Shown here: positions 32,071 through 39,607 of the stretch, piece after piece | Layout of the letters: the number at the start of each line of letters is the position of its first letter | How positions within the stretch are numbered: position 1 is the stretch's first letter | NCBI RefSeq assembly: GCF_034047335.1 | Contig: NZ_CP139137.1 | Location: 806,001-870,000 of the forward strand | Source of the DNA: Chryseobacterium sp. JJR-5R | GTDB lineage: Bacteria; Bacteroidota; Bacteroidia; Flavobacteriales; Weeksellaceae | Direction of reading: 5' to 3' | DNA: 64,000 bases | Program-made: the position numbers and the translations under genes | Notes under the pieces: model-generated | Told to the model about the DNA's origin: nothing | The model's database searches: none | What the model saw: only the letters and a program-made list of their open reading frames with translations

Positions 32071-34356
32071 TTAATTGACTACCGCAATCTTGGCTGTTGC
32101 TTTATCAGATCCGTCTTCATTGGTCATGAGTACGAAATAGATCCCTGAAGCTACCCTTGAACCTTTCTGGTTATTGAGGTCCCATTCGTAATAACCGCCT
32201 CTTGCTACTGCTGAGTTTACAATATTTCCGGCTGTATCGGTAATTCTGATATTGGTAACTTCTGCCAGTCCTTTGATGGTCACTTTCCCTTTAAAATTGC
32301 TATACACTACAGGATTCGGATAAACCAGGACATTCCCGAAATCCGAGGTAACATCGGCAATATCTCCCTGATAGGTAACAATTCCGTCATAAGAAGCAAA
32401 ATATACCTTTCCGGTTTTCCGGTCTACTTTGATATCCGTAATGGTATTGGTAGGAAGCGGAGAGTTTTCTTTGGTAAAATGTTTGATGGTCTGCTGCCCG
32501 TCAGCAGAAAGATAGTATACCCCGCCGCCGTCTACGGAAACCCATTTATGATCCCCTGCATCCACTTCAATCTGCAGAATCTGGGTATCCCTGAAGAGTT
32601 CCTCACCAAGCCCGTTCTGTTCGATAATAACAGGCTCAACCACTGCACTTGCCGGGGTTTTTATCGCTGAAACGGCATTCGGTAAAATCCTTAACCCGAT
32701 ATCTCCGCCGATCCACGCATCACCTGATTTATCAACCGCAACTGAAATGGTTCCTCCGGAACTGGCAGCAAAGCCGTTGGCCTGGGTTAGAATATACTCC
32801 TTATCATCTGAAATATTTGTAGTTTTATTTGCATCATACGCTATGAAACTATTAGTTCGGGGAGTAGGGATGAAAAGCAAGCCTTCATAATATAGTGCTT
32901 TCTGTGCAGCCCCGAAATTCTGATTGGTGTTTCTTATCAGAAAATTATCGGTAGCCCTGTCATAGGCACCAACAGCTGTAAAAGGTCCGGGCGCTGTTCC
33001 GTCACCTGAAAAAGCAACCGTTACAAATAAATTATTGACATCATCAAAAGTAAGACCCACGGCTCGTCTTGCAGAAGTATCATCAGTGCCCAGGTTATAA
33101 TTTTTGGCGAATGTAAAATCTTTGCTGCCCGCATTATATTTCATTTTATAAACACCACGGCCGTTTGAAGTCGTATAATTGGTAAAGAAAACATCAGCAG
33201 GATTTACAGGGTCCGAAACCGCATCCAGCACATTGAATCTCGTTGTGTTCCCAATAAAGTAGGAAGGGTAAATCCACTCCGTTCCGTTGAAATAATAGAA
33301 TCCGGGATTCTTCGGATTATTGACTCCTGTATTGTATCTGCCTTCTCTTCCTCCGGTGGAAACGAGCATCTGGTTTTCACCATACAGACTTATTTTATAG
33401 GCGTAATTAAAATAGGGGCCGTCCGGCCTGAAAGTATTGCTGCTTTCATTTTTTATGCCTGATAGAACAGTTCCGCCGTATACACTGCTCCCTACAGTGG
33501 TTGCCGTGTTGCAGTCTTCCCCGAAGCTGACGGTATTATTGAAATTTCCGTTTGTATTGAATGTGTATACCCTGTTTACATCAGTAACAATGATATTGCT
33601 GTTGTTAACCACAACATCACGGACGTTGCTGAAATTCTGGGAAAGGGCTACCGCAGTCCCGCTGTTGTAGATATATCCTGTTGTTGCAGATGAAAAGCTC
33701 AGCACACCTTCTGAATCAATATGCCTGAAAGCACCTGCCAGATCTGTGGTCCATGTTGTGAATACCGGAAAAGTAGTGTTCATTTCATGGCTTTTTAAGC
33801 CTGTATTGGTTACTGCATATACTTTATTCCCGAAGATCGTTGCCTCATTACTTGCTTCATAGACACCTCCGGATAAAAAGAATGCCGAATCTTTAAATTC
33901 TTTTTTCTTCAGATCAAATATGGAAACACCATAGCCTGCGGAAATAACAGCCAGGTCTCCTGTAATGGAAATATGATTGATTCTCTTGCTTCCGTTGTAG
34001 CCTGTCGCAATTGGAATATCAACAACATATTTTATCCCGTCCTGAGAAATCACATCCAGCGACCCGTTTTGATAGCCTACTAGAGCAACTTTCGTCTGCG
34101 GATTGTAATCAAAAGCTGAAATTTTTACCTCATGCAGCCCATTAGCTTTCGATAGCTTGGTAATTTCACCGGTAGAAATGGTATAATAGAAAATCCCGTT
34201 TTCTGCTGCTGCCACAAGCTTCCCGTTGTCTTCCTTCATGGCCAGGACATTGTTGTAAGAAAACAGGTCTCCCCATTTTTTTGAAGAAATAGTCTGTGCA
34301 TTTGCCAAAGGCAGGGATGCCAGGATACCGAGAGAAATTAAAGAGAGTTTTTTCAT
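32071..34356 (-). CDS. porZ: Type IX secretion surface protein PorZ
   Basis: A 761-residue exported protein: signal peptide ending ANAQ (residue 20), then beta-propeller blades (about 25-665; WGDLFSYNNVLAMKEDNGKL and AAAENGIFYYT at the start are typical PorZ), and a T9SS type A C-terminal sorting domain from VLVYPNPV (near 680) to the end. PorZ is the part of the attachment complex that delivers A-LPS to sortase PorU at the outer surface. It sits between recO and the 5'-nucleotidase pair, 5 bp from the latter, and may be translated from the same mRNA. Confidence 0.9.
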   Translation of the reverse strand: MKKLSLISLGILASLPLANAQTISSKKWGDLFSYNNVLAMKEDNGKLVAAAENGIFYYTISTGEITKLSKANGLHEVKISAFDYNPQTKVALVGYQNGSLDVISQDGIKYVVDIPIATGYNGSKRINHISITGDLAVISAGYGVSIFDLKKKEFKDSAFFLSGGVYEASNEATIFGNKVYAVTNTGLKSHEMNTTFPVFTTWTTDLAGAFRHIDSEGVLSFSSATTGYIYNSGTAVALSQNFSNVRDVVVNNSNIIVTDVNRVYTFNTNGNFNNTVSFGEDCNTATTVGSSVYGGTVLSGIKNESSNTFRPDGPYFNYAYKISLYGENQMLVSTGGREGRYNTGVNNPKNPGFYYFNGTEWIYPSYFIGNTTRFNVLDAVSDPVNPADVFFTNYTTSNGRGVYKMKYNAGSKDFTFAKNYNLGTDDTSARRAVGLTFDDVNNLFVTVAFSGDGTAPGPFTAVGAYDRATDNFLIRNTNQNFGAAQKALYYEGLLFIPTPRTNSFIAYDANKTTNISDDKEYILTQANGFAASSGGTISVAVDKSGDAWIGGDIGLRILPNAVSAIKTPASAVVEPVIIEQNGLGEELFRDTQILQIEVDAGDHKWVSVDGGGVYYLSADGQQTIKHFTKENSPLPTNTITDIKVDRKTGKVYFASYDGIVTYQGDIADVTSDFGNVLVYPNPVVYSNFKGKVTIKGLAEVTNIRITDTAGNIVNSAVARGGYYEWDLNNQKGSRVASGIYFVLMTNEDGSDKATAKIAVVN

Positions 34357-34361
34357 GCTTA

Positions 34362-35312
34362 TTATGCTGTTATGCTGCTGTCAATCACCTGGTTATTCCA
34401 GGAAATGTGTTTTATATTTTTATCTGTATCAAAGAAGAAGTCTATTCTGCCTAAAAGCAGTCCGGCCCAGCCTACCTGGTTAACCAGGACATTTTTGCCC
34501 TGCCTGTTGATGAAAACCTGGGGCTCCGGCAGGAAAGTATGGGTATGGCCTCCTAAAATAAGGTCTATATTTTCAGTTTTAGCGGCTAAAATGGTATCAC
34601 TTATCTTGTCCGGTTCGTCTTTATAATCATAACCGATGTGTGAAAGGCAGATCACGAGGTCACATTTCTGTTCGTTTTTAAGAAATGCGGAATAATGCTG
34701 TGCTGCCTCAACCGGGTCTGAATATACCGTTTCACCATATTGCTTCTTGCCTACCAATCCGTCCAGCTTTATTCCAACGCCGAAAAGCCCGACTTTAATG
34801 CCGTTTTTGTTGAAGATTTTGTAAGGCGAAGTTTTTCCGTCAAGAACAGTATTCTTAAAATCGTAATTCGAACAGATAAAAGGAAATTTTGCATTAGGCA
34901 AAACTTTTAAAAATCCGTCCAGTCCATTGTCAAAATCATGATTCCCCATGGTAGAGGCATCATAGTTCATCATGGACATTAATTTAAATTCCAGTTCACC
35001 TCCGAAAAAATTGAAATAAGGGGTTCCCTGGAAAATATCTCCTGAATCAAGAAGCAGAACGTTGCTTTCCTGATTCCTGATCTGCTGGATTAAGCCTGCC
35101 CTTCTCGCAAAGCCTCCCTGGTTAGGGTTTTTGGTGTAGCTTGCATCAAAAGGCTCTATCCTGCTGTGCTGGTCATTGGTATGAAGAATGGTCAATTGGT
35201 TTGCAGCTTTTACGCCGGGAATTTTTAATTCTTCCGCCATCATCATGTTCGGAGCCAGGGCTATAGCCAGGGTTCCGCCGCCTATTGTTTTTAAAAAACT
35301 TTTTCTATCCAT
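34362..35312 (-). CDS. 5'-nucleotidase/UshA-like metallophosphatase, catalytic half
   Basis: A 316-residue metallophosphatase equal to the N-terminal half of UshA. A twin-arginine-like or Sec signal with MDRKSFLKTIGGGTLAIALA precedes LTILHTNDQHSRIEP (metal ligands D and H), LLLDSGDIFQGTPYF, MGNHDFDNG and LILGGHTHTF. All five metal motifs are intact. The C-terminal substrate-binding domain is in the next gene, whose stop overlaps this start by one base, so the enzyme is split in two coupled genes. Confidence 0.92.
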   Translation of the reverse strand: MDRKSFLKTIGGGTLAIALAPNMMMAEELKIPGVKAANQLTILHTNDQHSRIEPFDASYTKNPNQGGFARRAGLIQQIRNQESNVLLLDSGDIFQGTPYFNFFGGELEFKLMSMMNYDASTMGNHDFDNGLDGFLKVLPNAKFPFICSNYDFKNTVLDGKTSPYKIFNKNGIKVGLFGVGIKLDGLVGKKQYGETVYSDPVEAAQHYSAFLKNEQKCDLVICLSHIGYDYKDEPDKISDTILAAKTENIDLILGGHTHTFLPEPQVFINRQGKNVLVNQVGWAGLLLGRIDFFFDTDKNIKHISWNNQVIDSSITA

Positions 35313-36070
35313 TACTTCTTACCGGTAAAATTTAAACGAACATCTGTATTGGCCTTTATTTCCGGACTGTTTTTGAAATATTCAATAAAAAGGTCCCTTA
35401 ATCTGATGCCTGTGGAAATGGCTTCTCCCTGGGCAAAAAATTTCATATTGTCGCCGCCCAGAGCCAGGTAATCAGAGGTGGCAATATAATAATCCTGAGC
35501 CGGATTAACGGTTTTGCCGTTGATTAGAGTTTTGGTTAACTGCCCGTTATCCGTTTCTATATACAGATGGGATACGGGGTTATTTACCTGTGTTTTTGCA
35601 TAATAATCAAAAAGCCCCTGTAAATCGCTTCCTTTCATTTTTACAATGATCACTTCATTTTCAAAAGGCATTACTTCAAATATGCTTTTCAGTAAAATAT
35701 CACCTTTCCCTATGGTTGTCCGGATGCCTCCGATATTGATGAGTGCGGCATCCACATTTTTATTCAGGTGGGCTTTTGCCCAGTTATCAGCTCCGCTAAA
35801 TGTATAATCTGCTAAAAGGTTTCCCAGGTTGCTGTTGTTCCCCTGTTTTGTAAGATCTGTATCCGTATGGGAAATCTTCTGATTCATCTCCTGGTCCAGT
35901 TTCTGCTTATAAGGCTCAATAACCTTCATAAACGCCTCGTCATTCTTCAGTTCATTATTAATAGGAATGTTCTTCCGGGTCTGTATATCTGCCACCTGAA
36001 GCGGGGAAACCGTCTTACAGGAAGAGAGCGCAGCCAGTGCAATTCCTAGTAATAAGAATTTATTTTTCAT
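35312..36070 (-). CDS. 5'-nucleotidase C-terminal (substrate-binding) domain lipoprotein
   Basis: A 252-residue lipoprotein (signal ending ALSSC near residue 18). It holds the 5_nucleotid_C domain: GNLLADYTFSGADNWAKAHL, DAALINIGGIRTTIGKGDIL, FEVMPFENEV and YYIATSDYLALGGD, the nucleoside-binding residues of UshA. It has no metal motifs. Together with the downstream gene it reconstitutes the two UshA domains, here exported by different signals. Precedes its partner with a 1-bp overlap. Confidence 0.9.
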   Translation of the reverse strand: MKNKFLLLGIALAALSSCKTVSPLQVADIQTRKNIPINNELKNDEAFMKVIEPYKQKLDQEMNQKISHTDTDLTKQGNNSNLGNLLADYTFSGADNWAKAHLNKNVDAALINIGGIRTTIGKGDILLKSIFEVMPFENEVIIVKMKGSDLQGLFDYYAKTQVNNPVSHLYIETDNGQLTKTLINGKTVNPAQDYYIATSDYLALGGDNMKFFAQGEAISTGIRLRDLFIEYFKNSPEIKANTDVRLNFTGKK

Positions 36071-36232
36071 ATGTTGCCAATTATTTTAAAGATTGTATAT
36101 AACCGCCAGTACCTAATAGTGCTTTATAAGCAACCCGGTCATGGCGATGGGATAATATCTTTACTATATGCAAATATAATTATATGTATAATAAAACATT
36201 ATTATTTATGATAAATTCTTGGACTAAATTAT

Positions 36233-36240
36233 TAAATTTG
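36233..36240 (+). promoter_or_regulatory. Candidate -7 element of dapA
   Basis: TAAATTTG fits TAnnTTTG and lies 18 bp before ATG 36259. Confidence 0.4.
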
Positions 36241-36258
36241 GAAAAATAATTCTTACAG

Positions 36259-37131
36259 ATGAGCATTTTAAAAGGAGTAGGTGTGGCTCTTGTAACACCC
36301 TTTAATGAAGATTTATCCGTGGATTTCGACAGTTTGACAAAACTTGTGGAATACAATATTGAAAACGGAACCAGTTATTTAGTTGTTTTGGGAACTACGG
36401 CGGAAGCGGCAACACTTTCCGGTGAGGAAAAGAAACAGGTGGTAAATCATATCATTAAGGTGAATAATAAACGTCTGCCTTTGGTACTGGGAATTGGCGG
36501 CAATAATACCCTTGAGGTGAAAAAACAGATTGAAGAAACTGACCTTACCGCTTTTGAAGCAGTGCTCTCCGTATCTCCGTACTACAACAAACCTAATCAG
36601 GAAGGGCTTTACCAGCATTATAAAGCGTTGGCTTCCACAGGGAAAAATATTATTATTTATAACGTCCCTTCCAGAACGGGGCAGAATGTTGAAGCTGAAA
36701 CAACACTGCGCCTGGCAAAAGAATTCCCGAATTTATTCCTGATCAAAGAAGCTTCACCGAACATTCTCCAGTATTTTGACATCCTAAGAAAGAAACCTGA
36801 AGGCTTTTCACTGGTTTCCGGTGATGATGAATTCACGCTTCCCGTAACTTTAGCCGGAGGCGATGGGGTAATTTCAGTAATCGGACAGGGATACCCGAAA
36901 GAATTCTCTGCAATGGTTCAGCTGGCTTTTGAAGGAAAGGTAAAAGAAGCCTACGAAATTCACAATAAAATGGTTGAGATTACAAGATTAATTTTTGCCG
37001 AAGGAAACCCGTGCGGAATCAAGGCGGTACTGGCTGAAAAAGGGATTGTGAAAAACTACCTGAGGCTTCCGCTTGTGGCTGCTTCAGAAGGCCTTTATGC
37101 AAAAATAAAAGCCGAAATGGAAAAAATATAA
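36259..37131 (+). CDS. dapA: 4-hydroxy-tetrahydrodipicolinate synthase
   Basis: A 290-residue (beta/alpha)8 class I aldolase condensing pyruvate with aspartate semialdehyde in lysine and diaminopimelate synthesis. GVALVTPFNEDLSVDF at the N-terminus, GTTAEAATLSGEEK (T-T pair), YYNKPNQEGLYQHYKA, IIIYNVPSRTGQNV (Tyr near 134) and the Schiff-base lysine in FLIKEASPN (near 162) are all present. Full length, monocistronic. Confidence 0.95.
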   Translation: MSILKGVGVALVTPFNEDLSVDFDSLTKLVEYNIENGTSYLVVLGTTAEAATLSGEEKKQVVNHIIKVNNKRLPLVLGIGGNNTLEVKKQIEETDLTAFEAVLSVSPYYNKPNQEGLYQHYKALASTGKNIIIYNVPSRTGQNVEAETTLRLAKEFPNLFLIKEASPNILQYFDILRKKPEGFSLVSGDDEFTLPVTLAGGDGVISVIGQGYPKEFSAMVQLAFEGKVKEAYEIHNKMVEITRLIFAEGNPCGIKAVLAEKGIVKNYLRLPLVAASEGLYAKIKAEMEKI

Positions 37132-37277
37132 CAGATAGATGAGCCGTCATAATAAATGGACGGTTTTTAAACTGGTAACTTTTTGAAGGTAAATTTATCA
37201 CGATTAATCAAATAAATGGAATAAGGAAAGTGAAAGGCTGCAGGCTTTTCACTTTTTTAATCATCCTATTTAAAATA

Positions 37278-37781
37278 ATGGAATTAATAAAAGCAACTGA
37301 AAGCGATATCCCTTTAATCCAGGATCTTGCGAAGCGATCCTGGGAAAGTGCGTATGCAGGAATAATTTCGGACCGGCAAATTGCGTATATGCTGGATTTA
37401 ATGTATTCCGAAAAGGAAATATCAGCCCATTTTCAACATCCGCATTATCATTACTATCTGATTTTTGATGAAAACAACAAATCATTTGAAGGATTCATCG
37501 GATATGAGCACGGATACGAAGAGCAGACAACAAAACTGCACCGGATTTATCTTGTTCCTGAAAGTAAGGGCAAAGGCTTCGGAAAAAAGGCCCTTGATTT
37601 TTTAAAAGCACAGGTGTCGGGTAAAGGCGATACAAGAATTATCCTTAATGTTAATAAAATAAACAGTGCAAGGAAATTCTATGAATCACAGGGTTTTAAA
37701 ATGTACGGTGAAGTTGTAGTGGATATAGGAAACGGTTTTGTAATGGATGATTTTGAAATGGAATTTTTAACTCACGGATAA
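37278..37781 (+). CDS. GNAT family N-acetyltransferase
   Basis: A 167-residue acetyltransferase. IYLVPESKGKGFGKKALDFL (about residues 96-115) is the acetyl-CoA loop, and RIILNVNKINSARKFYESQG motif B follows. The N-terminus MELIKATESDIPLIQDLAKR is typical. ATG 37278 is preferred; the frame is open from GTG 37230 but that adds a hydrophobic segment overlapping the leader. The acceptor is unknown. Confidence 0.9.
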   Translation: MELIKATESDIPLIQDLAKRSWESAYAGIISDRQIAYMLDLMYSEKEISAHFQHPHYHYYLIFDENNKSFEGFIGYEHGYEEQTTKLHRIYLVPESKGKGFGKKALDFLKAQVSGKGDTRIILNVNKINSARKFYESQGFKMYGEVVVDIGNGFVMDDFEMEFLTHG

Positions 37782-37949
37782 TAGACTTAAAATTCTGTAA
37801 CATTTAGTCGCAATTCTATAAAAGGTGACATATTTATTTTAGCCATCTTTGCACCAGAACCAAATCACTTATAATAAATACATTCATATGCTTGGTCATA
37901 AGCTCAGGCTTTTAATCAGTATATTTTTTTCATCCTTAGTGTTTAAATT

Positions 37950-37981
37950 CCTGCATTTTTATAATGCAGGGATTTTTTTAT
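37950..37981 (+). terminator. Terminator in the gap before the AraC gene
   Basis: CCTGCAT (37950-37956) pairs with ATGCAGG (37964-37970), followed by GATTTTTTTA. About 60 bp upstream is ATG 37888 with a frame running through the hairpin, so a short RNA or leader peptide of 37855-37980 is possible but unproven. Confidence 0.65.
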
Positions 37982-38067
37982 ATCATTGTAATAATTATTT
38001 CTTCGTATTTCACATTTAATTGAATAAATGTTTATATTTACGCTGTTGTTAAATGCATTAAAAAGGG

Positions 38068-38646
38068 ATGAAAATGTATGTTAAATTTGACTTCAATACA
38101 CTGTGCAAAAAGGTATTGGAAGAAAAGCTCAAAGAGCATGGACTGAAATACAGGCTGGTAAATTCCGGTGAAGTAGAATTTTTAGAGTCGGTTACCGGAA
38201 CGCAGCGCCAGGCTATTAAGAACAGCCTGGAAGAATACGGAATGGAAATCATAGAGAGCCAGAAGGTAGCTTCGGTACAAAAAATCAAGGATATCATTGT
38301 AAAGCTGGTCTTTTCCGGTGAAATGATTTCTGTGAAAGCCTCAGTTTACATTGCGGAAAAAATGAGCCACAGTTATGGCTATCTTTCTACTCTGTTTTCA
38401 GAAGTAGCCTGTACTTCAATTGAAAATTTTATTATACTTCAAAAGATTGAATACGCAAAAGAGCTGATTATCAGTAATCAGTACAGCCTTACTGAAATTG
38501 CTCATAAACTCAACTATTCCAGTGTGGCGCATCTAAGTACCCAGTTTAAAAATACCACAGGGGTTACCCCTTCTTATTTCCAGAAAATCATTGCGGGCAG
38601 GAGGAAGGCAGACAGTTACAACCAGCAATACCGTAACGCGGTATGA
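38068..38646 (+). CDS. AraC-type transcriptional regulator
   Basis: A 192-residue protein whose C-terminal half (about residues 80-185) is an AraC DNA-binding domain: VYIAEKMSHSYGYLSTLFSE is the first HTH, and SLTEIAHKLNYSSVAHLSTQ then FKNTTGVTPSYFQKI is the second with its signature. The N-terminal 80 residues (VKFDFNTLCKKVLEEKLKEH, LKYRLVNSGEVEFLE) form a small alpha/beta sensor domain seen in flavobacterial AraC proteins. Its stop overlaps the start of a receiver-like gene by 4 bp, so the two are translated together. Confidence 0.9.
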   Translation: MKMYVKFDFNTLCKKVLEEKLKEHGLKYRLVNSGEVEFLESVTGTQRQAIKNSLEEYGMEIIESQKVASVQKIKDIIVKLVFSGEMISVKASVYIAEKMSHSYGYLSTLFSEVACTSIENFIILQKIEYAKELIISNQYSLTEIAHKLNYSSVAHLSTQFKNTTGVTPSYFQKIIAGRRKADSYNQQYRNAV

Positions 38647-39089
38647 CCAGGGAATGTCTTAATGTGATGCTGATGGATCATGATGAAGGGAACCATATTT
38701 TCTTTAAGAATATATTTCAGGACCTGAAAATCAGGATAAAAACCAGTGTATTTTTTACCGGGCCTGATATGGTTAATTACCTGAAAAGTGAAAAGGCCGT
38801 TATCCCGGAACTTCTTTTTATGAATTATGATATTCCTGAGAAGAATGTATTGAACTGCCTGGCTGAAATCAGGTCATGCAGTAAACTCAGCCAGATGACT
38901 GTTGCTGTTTATTCATCAGATTTATCATCGGATGCAGAAGAAGAAATCTTTATAAAAGGAGCAAATGTTATGATGACGAAGCCGGATAATTATAAAGATC
39001 TGAAGAAGGCACTTACTGAAATAGTGACGGTTAACTGGCAGTATCACACATCCGGGCTCAACAAAGATAATTTTATCATGAAAGTGTGA
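38643..39089 (+). CDS. Receiver-domain protein with Asn at the phosphorylation site
   Basis: A 148-residue CheY-like protein. The acidic pocket is kept (VMLMDHDEGN, D12 and D14), the lysine is kept (MMTKPDNY), and the switch serine is in AVYSSD. The strand-3 segment that normally ends in the phospho-acceptor Asp reads LLFMNYDIPEKN, with Asn where Asp is expected (proline four residues later). It is therefore a pseudo-receiver, likely read out by protein contact rather than phosphorylation. Its 4-bp overlap with an AraC regulator suggests the two work together. Confidence 0.85.
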   Translation: MTRECLNVMLMDHDEGNHIFFKNIFQDLKIRIKTSVFFTGPDMVNYLKSEKAVIPELLFMNYDIPEKNVLNCLAEIRSCSKLSQMTVAVYSSDLSSDAEEEIFIKGANVMMTKPDNYKDLKKALTEIVTVNWQYHTSGLNKDNFIMKV

Positions 39090-39215
39090 AAAATTATCAT
39101 TAAGTTATTTCCATATTAAAATTAATTGTCTATATTTGCTGTATAATATTCACATAATGGTGAAAACAGAACGAGATTTATACTTTAAATTTTACAGAAT
39201 GTTTTCTTTATCAAC
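39090..39215. other. AT-rich gap after the receiver gene
   Basis: I see no gene or hairpin here. It leads into a short frame with an internal stop (39216-39371), then about 200 bp without recognisable content. Confidence 0.4.
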
Positions 39216-39371
39216 ATGGATTTTAAACTAGATTATATCATCACAATGTTAGTAAAACAGAATGAATTATACCAATTTCCAGCTATAAGCGCAGAAGATC
39301 TTTAAGCAAAACGGTACAATCATGAAAACTCGGAGAAGTTAAAGGAAATTATACATGTTAATTCATTGTAA
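39216..39371 (+). pseudogene. Possible decayed small gene with one in-frame stop
   Basis: ATG 39216 opens MDFKLDYIITMLVKQNELYQ, then FPAISAEDL and a stop at 39303. The same frame continues AKRYNHENSEKLKEIIHVNS to a second stop at 39369-39371. The text on both sides of the stop is protein-like and polar. The family is unknown. It could be chance in AT-rich DNA. Confidence 0.25.
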
Positions 39372-39573
39372 CCCTTTGGCAACAACAAGTTAGTTTTTAT
39401 AAATAAGCAAGTTGGAAACATAATTCATTTTGTTTTTTTACTTTATTTTAAGCTTAGCATCAAATAATTATATCATATTCAGATCACCAAATCACAAAAT
39501 ATTAAGCGAAAAATAAAAGTATGAACAGTGAAGTAAAGTAATTTTCTTCAAATAATAGTTTTATAAGGGGAGG

Positions 39574-39607
39574 CCGCGGAAGATTATTTCTTTTCGCGGT
39601 TTTTTTA
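39574..39607 (+). terminator. Terminator ahead of convergent recG
   Basis: CCGCG (39574-39578) pairs with CGCGG (39595-39599), extended by AAGA/TCTT, followed by eight T. The T-run overlaps the recG stop. Confidence 0.7.

Noticed and set aside
37888..38020. A 43-codon plus-strand frame before the AraC gene
   Set aside because: It passes through a terminator hairpin and its content is AT-rich and hydrophobic; kept only as a remark under the terminator.
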